A DNA stretch of 64,000 nt, taken from NCBI GenBank assembly GCA_022823725.1, contig JAJEHL010000010.1:62001-126000 (forward strand), given 5' to 3'. The position numbers were made by a program, and so were the translations under genes. How positions within the stretch are numbered: position 1 is the first letter of the stretch; every line of letters begins with the position of its first letter. Below are positions 34,617 through 42,715 of this stretch, one piece after another. The notes under the pieces are model-generated. The model was given only the letters and a program-made list of their open reading frames with translations. It did no database searches and was not told the DNA's origin. The DNA comes from Candidatus Latescibacterota bacterium (lineage in GTDB: Bacteria > Latescibacterota > UBA2968).

Positions 34617-35189
34617 CTACCGCCCAATTTCGAAATCGCGTGCCACCGCCCGTGCCATCGCCACGAGCACATCGCTATCGATACGTTCACGATAATTGGG
34701 ATTAATATATTGAAATTGGATCTTGCGATTGGGTGCGATCACAAAGACCGATGGTACGGGCAAAGAGCGTTTTCTGTTATTCATAAACGCAACGCCATAA
34801 GCCTTTGCTGCCTCAAATTCTACATCCGATAACAGTGAAAACGCGAGCCCCACGCGATCGCGCACCTCAGCCAATTTTTCAGGCGGATCGGGCGCAATAG
34901 CTATAATTTCAAAACCCAGGCTATCTAACTGTGACTTCATTTCCTGCAGTTGTCCCAACTGCCGTCGGCAATGTGGTCACCAGTATCCGCGATAAAAAAT
35001 TAAAATCGTCGGTTTTTTGTGCGCGCCCAGGTCAAACTCCTGTCCATGTGCATCAGCGAGCGTCAGCGCGGGAACTTCATCGCCAACCATCAAGGGACGC
35101 ACCTTATTCGGCGCATCGGGCAATTGCGCGTGCCCCCATCCAAAAGTACCAAATACCACCAGCAACGCGATCCAGATTATTTTTTTCAT
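34617..35189 (-). CDS. Peroxiredoxin-like selenoprotein (UGA-encoded Sec71, U-x-x-C)
   Basis: Read through one in-frame TGA (34979-34977), the frame gives a 190-aa thioredoxin-fold protein: a signal peptide (MKKIIWIALLVVFGTFGWGHA), a VGDEVPALTLADAHGQEFDL strand, the active site FYRGYW-U71-PHC-RRQL and the family tail with SLLSDVEFEAAKAYG and GVAFMNNRKRSLPVPSVFV. The TGA replaces the first Cys of the CxxC of AhpC/TSA-like redoxins. Both halves are in the same frame and each conserves the family on its side, so this is not decay. A bacterial SECIS hairpin follows the UGA. The protein would act in the periplasm as a peroxidase or thiol reductase. Its genome must also encode SelA, SelB and SelC, which are not in this window. 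Confidence 0.88.
34946..34979 (-). promoter_or_regulatory. Bacterial SECIS element for Sec71
   Basis: After the TGA (34979-34977) come 14 bases, then a perfect 7-bp stem (GCAGTTG at 34962-34956 with CAACTGC at 34952-34946) and a GGA loop (34955-34953). The apical loop starts with G, 21 bases after the UGA, inside the 16-37 range described for bacterial SECIS hairpins. SelB binds such loops to insert selenocysteine. Confidence 0.75.
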
Positions 35190-35205
35190 AAAAATCTCCT
35201 CTATA

Positions 35206-36681
35206 TTACAGTGAGAGAATCTTCTTGATCTTCCCCGGCTGTGCCCAGTTGCATTTCCCCTCTCCGTTGAGTTGTCTCAACAAAGCGGGGATACCCGGAT
35301 GTTGAAGCGCAGAGTAAATCCGCTCTGCATCGGCCTCGTTCCAACAAGGGATAAACGCCTGCATCGCTTGATTCGCCTGCCACACCTGTCCCTTCTCGCT
35401 GTTTAAGATCACCGGATGGAAGTGACTCTTGCCATACGCCTCCCAGATAACCTTATAGGGCGCAAAAGAATACAGACCAACGCCGAGCAGCGACCACCAG
35501 ACGCCTTTGGCAATAGCAGATCGGATTAAAGTGCCTTTCCGACTTTCCAGTTTTTCTCTAACCTCAATGAGATATTGTCTCAGTTCGGCATATTGCTCAA
35601 TACGGTCCCATGAAAGCGGTCGTCCTGTATTTCTATTGTATGGAAGCAAAATCCATTTATGGGGAGCCATATCCCCATTCTTCCAGATCTCCTTTGTCGC
35701 AAGCGGAAAGAGAAATTCCTCGGGCAGATGCGTTGGCTTATCCTCAAACATAAAAATCGAATTTGCTCCGCAAGTATTCACGCCCTGACGCGGTTTTTGG
35801 TTGGAAGACAGTTCGACTTTGATGGAGCTATCGAGATCAGCAGTATCCCCGCATTGAAGAACCCGCCACTGATCGTCAGATGCCTTTAGAGGAACCGCCC
35901 GGTGTTCAATCCAGTTTCCACTGCGCTCTCTGAAATATCTGACGGGGAATTTATGTGGCACATCCATGCGAAATCTGACACAGCAATAAGATGTGCCAAT
36001 ACCCTCAAACACTTTATTTTCGGTAAACTCACAGACCTCATCCACCGCAAATCTCCGATGGTTCGAAATATAGTCCCTGAACCCTTTGTGGGCATCACCT
36101 GAGAAGAGAGAAAGTGGCAGATAAAAACACCCGACTCCATCCTTCCTCAGCAACTTACCCAACACAACCTTCAACACCAGCGCCGCTATATCGGTACGCG
36201 AGGGACCGAGCAAGACCTGTTTTTTATCGGGCACCAGCCCTTCTGATACAAAACGGAGCTTGAGTATCTCCTTATACGAATCGGACAAATCCGTAAAATT
36301 TGCCCACGGCGGGTTGCCAAACAGGATGTCGTGATTGGTATTCGGAGGATTTGTAATCACATCTAAAGCGAGAAGCTGAGACGAAGGAAAATCAATCTCA
36401 AATTTCCGACGCGCTTTACGTTGAAATGCCTGAAGATGTGATGCGCGGACCTCGATCAAAGTCAGCCGGGAAAGAAGTTCCGGCGCAATCCGAACACCTC
36501 TCGATCTGGCGAGACGGAACAGTGCGAGCGCGAAAGCACCCTGTCCCGCAGTCGGGTCGCAAATAGAAGCCCCATTAATCCATGCATCGAAAATACCCCA
36601 CCGCTCAATAAGCCATTCTGCCCACTTAATCGGAGTAAAAATCTGCCCGATCTCAACACTGTGTGAATTGTTTGCAGACAT
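35206..36681 (-). CDS. N6-adenine DNA methyltransferase (type IIG/Eco57I-like), solitary
   Basis: The 491-aa protein has the SAM-binding region GQIFTPIKWAEWLIERW then ICDPTAGQGAFALALFRL (motif I, near residue 45) and the catalytic motif IV ILFGNPPWANFTD near residue 120, of the N-P-P-W/Y/F type that methylates adenine N6. The C-terminal part carries a target-recognition-like region (LPEEFLFPLATKEIW and WILLPYN). No restriction or specificity gene lies beside it, so it may be an orphan methylase or the remnant of a restriction-modification system. The ATG at 36681 is used; a TTG three codons earlier is possible. It is on the same strand as the selenoprotein gene, 17 bases upstream of it. Confidence 0.8.
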   Translation of the reverse strand: MSANNSHSVEIGQIFTPIKWAEWLIERWGIFDAWINGASICDPTAGQGAFALALFRLARSRGVRIAPELLSRLTLIEVRASHLQAFQRKARRKFEIDFPSSQLLALDVITNPPNTNHDILFGNPPWANFTDLSDSYKEILKLRFVSEGLVPDKKQVLLGPSRTDIAALVLKVVLGKLLRKDGVGCFYLPLSLFSGDAHKGFRDYISNHRRFAVDEVCEFTENKVFEGIGTSYCCVRFRMDVPHKFPVRYFRERSGNWIEHRAVPLKASDDQWRVLQCGDTADLDSSIKVELSSNQKPRQGVNTCGANSIFMFEDKPTHLPEEFLFPLATKEIWKNGDMAPHKWILLPYNRNTGRPLSWDRIEQYAELRQYLIEVREKLESRKGTLIRSAIAKGVWWSLLGVGLYSFAPYKVIWEAYGKSHFHPVILNSEKGQVWQANQAMQAFIPCWNEADAERIYSALQHPGIPALLRQLNGEGKCNWAQPGKIKKILSL

Positions 36682-36867
36682 CCTTTTCAACCCATTCCAG
36701 CGCAGTTAGTTATGGCAATCATATAATGAATTTTCTCCAACGTAATCAGATACTGCTTTCGGATTCATTTCGCCTTTGAGTACACATATCGCATCTATAC
36801 ACACCTGTTCGCCTGAATTCAACTCTATTATACCCGCCTGAAAACACCTGTCAACCGATTTGTGTCA

Positions 36868-37122
36868 ATGAGGCGAGGAATATCCCAGTTCAAACCCTGC
36901 CCCATGTGTCTCGCCGCCATCTACTGGGCCAGAATCGAGAAAATTTATTTCTCCAATACCGCTGAAGACGCCAGGAATATCGGCTTTGACGACAAATTCT
37001 TTTATCAGGAACTGCAACTGCCGAGCGCCGAGCGCCAAATCCCCTCCCAGCAATTGCTACGCGATCAGGCATTAGTAGTATTCAAGGAATGGCAGGAAAA
37101 GGTAGATCGCATTGACTATTAG
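36868..37122 (+). pseudogene. 5'-truncated guanine deaminase (GuaD-like) remnant
   Basis: The frame encodes the C-terminal half of a cytidine-deaminase-fold nucleobase deaminase of the GuaD type: CPMCLAAIYWARIEKIYFS, DARNIGFDDKFFYQEL and the PSAERQIPSQQLL end, close to residue spacing in GuaD. The N-terminal half, including the HAE motif with the catalytic Glu and the zinc His, is absent. The first 10 residues (MRRGISQFKP) are unrelated to the family. With only the PCPMC zinc cysteines left it cannot be an active deaminase. A GTG at 36862 is also possible as start. The break lies near 36890, next to the solitary methylase and the HEPN unit, so an insertion or deletion in an accessory region is likely. 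Confidence 0.75.
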
Positions 37123-37302
37123 GGCGACTTGCAAACAAAAAACTTGACAAGTTCCTTTTCACTTTTCACTTTGTTGGCTGTCTCCTTCTCTATATTCTCT
37201 AAACCATAAGCTAAAAATTTAAGAAACACTTGTCAGTCGATAAATTGTTAGAGATATTATAGCAACTACTTGATTCAGACGTAAAAAATCGCCAAAAGGG
37301 AC

Positions 37303-37665
37303 ATGAGTATGAGTTCGCCAGAAGCTATTGCCAATCCTATAAAGTCACCATTGGTGTTAAAAAGAGCAAAAATACAAATGGTAGGAATCCCTCCTGAAGT
37401 TCAACAATTTTGTATCGAACACAACCTTTCAGGAGCCTTATCCCTAGCACAGGAATTTGTTAAACGTTGCTTCTCTGGGATCCGAGCTATCAAATTGCGG
37501 CTCGTTGTAGATCCAGAGGACGATGAGAAATGGATTGAAATAAATATTACGGTCCCGGATACTGACAACTTCTTGACTGAGTATAACAACTACACTCGCC
37601 TATTGGTCGCCGAGATCCCTTGGCCAGCAAGAAACATGTTACGGTTCAATTTTAGTTTTGCCTAA
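37303..37665 (+). CDS. Unknown protein paired with a HEPN-domain gene
   Basis: A 120-aa soluble protein with no family I recognise. It has an N-terminal helix-forming segment (GIPPEVQQFCIEHNLSGALSL), a central helix with KRCF, and a beta-rich half (AIKLRLVVDPEDDEKWIEINI, then ARNMLRFNFSFA). The upstream ATG at 37303 is one of two close starts (37309 is the other). It ends 3 bases before the HEPN gene and shares its strand, so the two form one unit. Pairing with HEPN suggests a toxin-antitoxin or ribonuclease-regulator relation, with this protein as the partner. This pattern is inference; the protein itself shows no nucleotidyltransferase (MNT) motif. Confidence 0.6.
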   Translation: MSMSSPEAIANPIKSPLVLKRAKIQMVGIPPEVQQFCIEHNLSGALSLAQEFVKRCFSGIRAIKLRLVVDPEDDEKWIEINITVPDTDNFLTEYNNYTRLLVAEIPWPARNMLRFNFSFA

Positions 37666-37668
37666 CAC

Positions 37669-38103
37669 ATGGATCCAAAAGATTTTTTACGAGTAGCAAA
37701 CGACCTGGCCAAATTGGATGAGGCAGCAGAATTGCGATCTGCTGTAAGTCGCGCTTATTATGCAGCTTTTCACGTTGCTCGCAAACTCCTTATCGATATG
37801 GGATTTGAAATTTCGAAAGGGCCTGGGGCGCACGGCGATGTTTGTAAATATCTTGGTAATGCCAGCAATCCCACGGTTGAACACGCGGGAAGCAATATCG
37901 GAGATTTAAAGGGATGGAGAAACCAGGCTGATTATGAACTTGATTTAGACGAACACGAAAATTCGAGAAGTGTACAGAACATAGTTTTAATTACCGAGCA
38001 AATTATCGAAGACCTGGAGCAGTGCTGTAACGGATCAGACCGCGACCAAATCAAAAGTGAAATTAGTAGCTATATCACAAAAATGAAGGGCGACGCAGTT
38101 TAG
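37669..38103 (+). CDS. HEPN domain-containing protein
   Basis: The 144-aa all-helical protein fits the HEPN superfamily: a first helix SAVSRAYYAAFHVARKLLIDMG at residues 25-46, with the common SR-x-YYA pattern, and a later WRNQADYELDL near residue 85, in the place of the (R/K)YxADY box. HEPN domains often act as RNases with R-x4-6-H, or as small substrate-binding partners. Here the typical R-x4-6-H is not complete (R-N-Q-A-D-Y), so ribonuclease activity is uncertain. It starts 3 bases after the preceding unknown protein and ends before a terminator. Confidence 0.75.
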   Translation: MDPKDFLRVANDLAKLDEAAELRSAVSRAYYAAFHVARKLLIDMGFEISKGPGAHGDVCKYLGNASNPTVEHAGSNIGDLKGWRNQADYELDLDEHENSRSVQNIVLITEQIIEDLEQCCNGSDRDQIKSEISSYITKMKGDAV

Positions 38104-38139
38104 CATAGAGCTTCCCATACCTATTCTTGGAAAACATAG

Positions 38140-38190
38140 AACCGCGCTCAGGTGTCCACAAGTGACAACTAAGTGCGGTTTTTATTTTTT
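38140..38190 (+). terminator. Probable terminator after the HEPN unit
   Basis: Outer arms AACCGCGCT (38140-38148) and AGTGCGGTT (38172-38180) pair with one G-T, around a 23-base loop, followed by a T-rich run to 38190. The loop is long, so strength is uncertain. Confidence 0.5.
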
Positions 38191-38287
38191 AATGGAAGTT
38201 TGCACTTTGCACATTTCCTCAAAAGCGATACTTTAGGTGAGAAACAGATAGGCTCGGACTGACTGCTAACCACTGACGACTCGCCTC

Positions 38288-39385
38288 ATGAATGATCTCG
38301 CAATCTATCTCACTACAAGCCTTTGTGCTGTTTACTTCATTTTGATCGCCATTTTTTTATTTGGCCTTTTTCGCAGATCGCGGCGAGTAAATGGACGCCG
38401 TCTATCCGTTTCCGTTATTGTACCCGCTCGCAATGAAGCCACCAATATCGATGCGTGTTTGCGGGCATTGGCCGCACAGACCTATCCCGACGACCATCTG
38501 GAAATTATCGTTGTGGATGACCAATCCACCGACGACACCGCCGATCGAATCGACAAATGGACGCGCTGTTTACCTCACCTGAGTCGCGTATCTGTCACAC
38601 ATCAGGACTACGATTGTCCAAAAAAAAACGCCCTGTGGCAGGGCATCAAACACGCGCGTGGAGATATTATTTTTACAACGGACGCCGATTGTCAGCCCGG
38701 TCCCAATTGGATAATCTCAACCCTCGCGCACTTTGCGTCGGATGTCGGCATAGTCATCGGCCACGCTCCCCTGCTGCAAAACAAAAAAGCTCTATCGGGC
38801 CTGCTATCTCTCCAGGCACTCATCGTCTCAACGCTCGCAGCCGGTAGCGCGGGCATTGGATTTCCGCTCACCTGTTCGGGACGCAACATGGCCTATCGCA
38901 GAAAAGCCTTTGATGAGGCCAACGGCTTTAACGACATCGGTCATATCATCGGCGGCGACGATGTCTTGCTTATGCGGCAGATCGCTCAAAAAAGCGCGTG
39001 GAAAATTCGGTTCAACGCAGACGCCGATGCGTTCGTCCCCTCGGCGTCTCACCCGGACAATCTCATCAATCGACAGGTACGCTACCAATCCAAAACCATT
39101 CACTACGGCATTCCCACCTTGATTCTGGCTCTTGCGGTGTATATATTCCATGTCATTCTGGCGACACTACCTATTTTGTTCTGGATCGACGCAGAATTAT
39201 TTTCTGTGGTCGGTTCCTGCCTGGCGATAAAAGTAATCGCCGATGCCGTTTTTTTGCTCTTGGGCGGTATCCGATTCAAAAGCCTGAAATTGCTCCTGTG
39301 GTTTCCAGTTCTCGAAATCCTGATCATTCCCTATATTGTCATCATCTGCGCGCTCGGCACATTTTCACCATTCAAATGGAAATAA
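38288..39385 (+). CDS. Family 2 glycosyltransferase, membrane-bound
   Basis: The 365-aa protein has an N-terminal membrane helix (LCAVYFILIAIFLFGLF), then a GT-A catalytic domain: VIVPARNEATNIDACL near residue 40, VVDDQSTDDTA near 75, TTDADCQPGP with the metal-binding DxD near 130, and a GGDDVLLMRQI element near 220. Two to three C-terminal helices follow. It transfers a sugar from a nucleotide donor to an unknown acceptor at the inner membrane. It is the first of three genes (GT2, radical SAM, GT2) with tight spacing. The second GT2 (40453) is a clear paralogue across its whole length, so they probably arose by duplication. Confidence 0.88.
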   Translation: MNDLAIYLTTSLCAVYFILIAIFLFGLFRRSRRVNGRRLSVSVIVPARNEATNIDACLRALAAQTYPDDHLEIIVVDDQSTDDTADRIDKWTRCLPHLSRVSVTHQDYDCPKKNALWQGIKHARGDIIFTTDADCQPGPNWIISTLAHFASDVGIVIGHAPLLQNKKALSGLLSLQALIVSTLAAGSAGIGFPLTCSGRNMAYRRKAFDEANGFNDIGHIIGGDDVLLMRQIAQKSAWKIRFNADADAFVPSASHPDNLINRQVRYQSKTIHYGIPTLILALAVYIFHVILATLPILFWIDAELFSVVGSCLAIKVIADAVFLLLGGIRFKSLKLLLWFPVLEILIIPYIVIICALGTFSPFKWK

Positions 39386-39386
39386 T

Positions 39387-40445
39387 ATGTTATCAATCAA
39401 ATTGCTGCCCGAAACCTTCATGCGATACCATCGCGCGATCACGCCCCGGCGGATATGGAATGCCTCAAAAGTGGTCGCGTCCTATGCCCTCTCCAATCTG
39501 TTTCGGCGGGATATTCGCATGGGCAAACCTTTTGTGCTCATGGTCGAACCCACCAATTTCTGCAATCTCAAATGTCCGCTCTGTCCCTCTGGCAATGGCG
39601 ACATGACCCGCGAGCGCGGCATTATGCCATTTGAACATTTCAAGCAAGTCTTTGAGCAACAGGCCGATCATCTCCTGCTCCTCATGTTGTGGAATCAGGG
39701 CGAACCCTTTATCAATAAGCATCTCACCGACATGATTCGATTGGCCTCCGCGCACAATGTCCCCACACTGACCAGTACCAATGTCCACTACATCAAAAAT
39801 CGGGAAACCGCCCGAGACATCGTCGATTCCGGCCTCTCCGAACTCGTGGTCTCTCTAGACGGCGTCACACCCGAAAGCTATGTCAAATACCGCGTGGGAG
39901 GCAATTTTGACCGCGTACTCGAGGGCATCCGTCTCCTCGTCCAGGCAAAACGCGATCTACAAAGCAGCCATCCCCTGATCCACCTGCAATTTATCATCAT
40001 GAAACACAACGAACACGAAATTGAAGCCGCGCGCAAATTTGCTCGGGAGTTAGGCGTGGATCGCCTCTCGCTCAAAACAGCCCAGGTATATACCGAATCC
40101 GATATAGAGACTTTCTTGCCCTCTGACGAGAAATTCAGCCGCTACGATTACACAGCCGATCATCTCTCGACCAAAAGCAAAATCAGCAACACCTGTCGCC
40201 ACTTGTGGTACAGCACCGTCATCAATTGGGATGGCGCGGTATCGCCCTGCTGTTTTGATAAAGATGTTCACTACGGACTCGGCGATGCCCTCAGCGAATC
40301 GGACTTCGACCAGATTTGGACCGGTCAAAAATACAAGGACTTCCGCAACGCCATCCTCAAAGACCGCAAATCTGTGCCGATATGCAACAACTGCTCAGAA
40401 GGCGTAAAAGGCATGTTTTACGATATAGAAAAAGTCGAACACTGA
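39387..40445 (+). CDS. Radical SAM/SPASM protein between two GT2 genes
   Basis: The 352-aa protein has the radical SAM motif C-x3-C-x2-C at Cys59, Cys63 and Cys66 (FCNLKCPLC), the SAM-binding SGLSELVVSLDGV strand and a SPASM-type C-terminal Cys set (SPCCFDKD and ICNNCSEG) for auxiliary clusters. It has no membrane helix, but its flanking partners do. SPASM enzymes modify peptides, sugars or lipids, and some act with glycosyltransferases in surface-polymer synthesis. The ATG at 39387 starts 1 base after the first GT2 stop, and the next GT2 starts 7 bases after its own stop, so the three are cotranscribed. The substrate is unknown. Confidence 0.85.
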   Translation: MLSIKLLPETFMRYHRAITPRRIWNASKVVASYALSNLFRRDIRMGKPFVLMVEPTNFCNLKCPLCPSGNGDMTRERGIMPFEHFKQVFEQQADHLLLLMLWNQGEPFINKHLTDMIRLASAHNVPTLTSTNVHYIKNRETARDIVDSGLSELVVSLDGVTPESYVKYRVGGNFDRVLEGIRLLVQAKRDLQSSHPLIHLQFIIMKHNEHEIEAARKFARELGVDRLSLKTAQVYTESDIETFLPSDEKFSRYDYTADHLSTKSKISNTCRHLWYSTVINWDGAVSPCCFDKDVHYGLGDALSESDFDQIWTGQKYKDFRNAILKDRKSVPICNNCSEGVKGMFYDIEKVEH

Positions 40446-40452
40446 TTAAACT

Positions 40453-41568
40453 ATGGATATCATCCTTTACTTATTGCTGCTCTCTACCATCCTATACGCC
40501 CTCGTCGCACTGTGTTTTTTTTTCGGATTATTCCGCCTGAACAATCAACCACGCACTGCTGAAACGCCATTTATATCCATCGTTATTGCCGCGCGCAATG
40601 AAGCGGATTATATCGACAAATGCCTGAATTCCCTGAAACAACAGACCTATCCATCTGACCGATTTGAAATCCTCGTCGTTGACGACGACTCGACAGATAA
40701 CACATCCCAAATTGTCGCCTCCATGCGCCTGAACAATCTCCATCTTTTATCTGTCGATAACAGCTATCCAGAAATGGTGGCAAAAAAACGCCCCATGTCC
40801 GTTGGCATTCACCGCGCGCGAGGCGAATGGATCCTCACCACCGATGCCGACTGCACAGTGCCGCCTACCTGGGTCGCCAGCATGGCGTCTTATATGGCGG
40901 CTGATATTGGCGTTGTCATTGGTTTTTCACAACTTACATCGCGCTCATTTTTCGACCACTTGCAGGCTTATGATTTTCTCGCCCTCATGGCCGCGGCTGC
41001 CGGCACTGTCGGGATGGGCATGCCCCTGGCTGCTTCGGGACAAAATTTCGCCTATCGCAAATGTCTCTTTGAAAAAGTGGGCGGTTTTCGCGACATCGCA
41101 CACCGCCCGTCTGGCGACGACGTGCTATTGCTCCAATTGCTGCGCCAGGCCTGGGATGGGCGCATCGCGTTTGCCGCTGATCCCGGCGCTTATGCAACCA
41201 CCCATCGCCCCGAAACGCCATCATCGTTCTGGCAGCAACGCAAGCGATGGGCATCCAATGCCGCATATCAACTGCGTCTCAACCCTATTTTTTTTTCCTA
41301 TATTGCAGTGGTATTTTCTGTCAACGCGCTCATTCCCGCTGCTTTTCTCATCTCAATAACAGATGGCACATATACACTGCCTCTCATCTGCTGGGGCGCG
41401 AAAATACTGGTAGATCTGCTCGTGGCGGGAAAAGGCGTTTATACCTTCAAACGCGCGGATCTGCTCATCATGTTTCCACTCTGGGAGATCATACAAATCC
41501 CCTACACCATTCTCATCGGCCTCGCGGGAACCCTGCGTGGATTTACATGGAAAGGCCGAAATCATTGA
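40453..41568 (+). CDS. Family 2 glycosyltransferase, paralogue of the upstream GT2
   Basis: The 371-aa protein mirrors the GT2 at 38288: an N-terminal helix (IILYLLLLSTILYALVALCFFFGLF), then IVIAARNEADYIDKCL, VVDDDSTDNTS, TTDADCTVPPTWVASM and SGDDVLLLQLL, and a C-terminal set of helices ending in FTWKGR. The catalytic metal DxD lies in TTDAD near residue 136. The two share gene order with a radical SAM enzyme between them, suggesting sequential sugar additions or duplicated specificity. The ribosome site is weak. It is followed 13 bases later by the DmpA-like gene. Confidence 0.87.
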   Translation: MDIILYLLLLSTILYALVALCFFFGLFRLNNQPRTAETPFISIVIAARNEADYIDKCLNSLKQQTYPSDRFEILVVDDDSTDNTSQIVASMRLNNLHLLSVDNSYPEMVAKKRPMSVGIHRARGEWILTTDADCTVPPTWVASMASYMAADIGVVIGFSQLTSRSFFDHLQAYDFLALMAAAAGTVGMGMPLAASGQNFAYRKCLFEKVGGFRDIAHRPSGDDVLLLQLLRQAWDGRIAFAADPGAYATTHRPETPSSFWQQRKRWASNAAYQLRLNPIFFSYIAVVFSVNALIPAAFLISITDGTYTLPLICWGAKILVDLLVAGKGVYTFKRADLLIMFPLWEIIQIPYTILIGLAGTLRGFTWKGRNH

Positions 41569-41581
41569 TATGAGGTACTTC

Positions 41582-42703
41582 ATGACCACAAAAATCCTTT
41601 TCTCCCTCCTCAGCCTGCTGCTCGCAATACCTTCCCATGCACAGCGCCCGCGCGCCCGGGATCTCGGTATTCAGATTGGCACATTGCCAACAGGCACACA
41701 CAACGCCATCACCGATGTCAAAGGCGTTCTCATCGGTCACGTCACCTTAATTGAAGGCAGCGGCGATCTCGTCGTGGGCAAAGGTCCCGTGCGAACGGGT
41801 GTCACGGCTGTTGTTCCACACAGTGAGGATATCTATCGAAATAATGTATTCGCCGCAGCCGAAGCCCTCAATGGCAACGGTGAGATGACGGGTATGGCAT
41901 GGGTTAACGAACGCGGGCAACTCGAAGTGCCCCTTGTACTTACAAATACACTCTCTGTAGGGGAAGGCTATAGCGGCGTGGTAGCCTACATGCTCAAACA
42001 AGGCACTGGACGAGTCCCCCTGCCCGTAGTCGCCGAATGTTACGACGGCGGTCTCAACGACATTGCCGGGCGACACGTCACAGTCGATCACGTTGTCGAT
42101 GCCATTGAAACCGCCACAGATGGCGCGGTGCCCGAAGGCTCGGTTGGCGCGGGAACGGGCATGCGCGCGTATGGATTCAAAGCGGGCATCGGCACGGCCT
42201 CGCGCGTTGTGCCAGACGGACATACCGTAGGCGTGCTCGTCAATGCCAACTGTGGACGCAGACGGGAACTCCTCATTGCCGGCGTTCCCGTTGGACGCGA
42301 AATACCCGTACAGACTTCGCCAACGCGCGATGGCTCGATCATCGTGGTCATTGCCACCGACGCACCTCTGGTGCCACATCAATTGCGCCGCCTGTGCAAA
42401 CGCGCCGTCATAGGCATTGGTCGCACGGGGACTGTTTCACGCACCAGCAGTGGGGATTTTGCCCTTGCCTTTTCAACCGCCTATCGCCTACCTCGCACCC
42501 GCGCTGATCGCGATACAATTACCACACTGCGCGATAACCGGCTAAACGCTATTTTTCAGGCCACTATTGAAGCAACCGAAGAAGCCATTGTCAACGCCAT
42601 GTGCGTGGCAGAACCCATGACCGGACGAGACAACCGCACAATGCCCGCGTTACCGCATGACAAATTGATCGAGGCGATGCAAAAATACGGTCACATAAAA
42701 TAA
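41582..42703 (+). CDS. P1 family (DmpA-like) aminopeptidase, exported
   Basis: The 373-aa product has a signal peptide (MTTKILFSLLSLLLAIPSHA) and the P1/DmpA N-terminal-nucleophile layout: TGTHNAITDVKGVLIGHV near the start, NGEMTGMAWVNERG and ALTNTLSVGEG near residue 120, and GSVGAGTGMRAYGFKAGIGTASR near residue 190. Family enzymes self-cleave before a Ser or Thr nucleophile and release N-terminal D- or L-amino acids from peptides or esters. The ATG at 41582 has a GAGGT site 5 bases upstream; a start four codons earlier is possible. It precedes a sodium/solute symporter by 12 bases, so it may supply amino acids for uptake. Confidence 0.85.
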   Translation: MTTKILFSLLSLLLAIPSHAQRPRARDLGIQIGTLPTGTHNAITDVKGVLIGHVTLIEGSGDLVVGKGPVRTGVTAVVPHSEDIYRNNVFAAAEALNGNGEMTGMAWVNERGQLEVPLVLTNTLSVGEGYSGVVAYMLKQGTGRVPLPVVAECYDGGLNDIAGRHVTVDHVVDAIETATDGAVPEGSVGAGTGMRAYGFKAGIGTASRVVPDGHTVGVLVNANCGRRRELLIAGVPVGREIPVQTSPTRDGSIIVVIATDAPLVPHQLRRLCKRAVIGIGRTGTVSRTSSGDFALAFSTAYRLPRTRADRDTITTLRDNRLNAIFQATIEATEEAIVNAMCVAEPMTGRDNRTMPALPHDKLIEAMQKYGHIK

Positions 42704-42715
42704 ACGAGGTCCTCT

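Noticed and set aside
34617-34958. A shorter redoxin ORF ending the peroxiredoxin-like region, with a separate 70-aa ORF at 34977-35189
   Set aside because: The two frames are the same and join across a TGA at the catalytic Cys position with a SECIS hairpin, so one selenoprotein gene explains both.
36862-37122. An intact small deaminase gene
   Set aside because: The zinc HAE half is missing and the start is unrelated to the family, so a remnant is more likely than an active enzyme.
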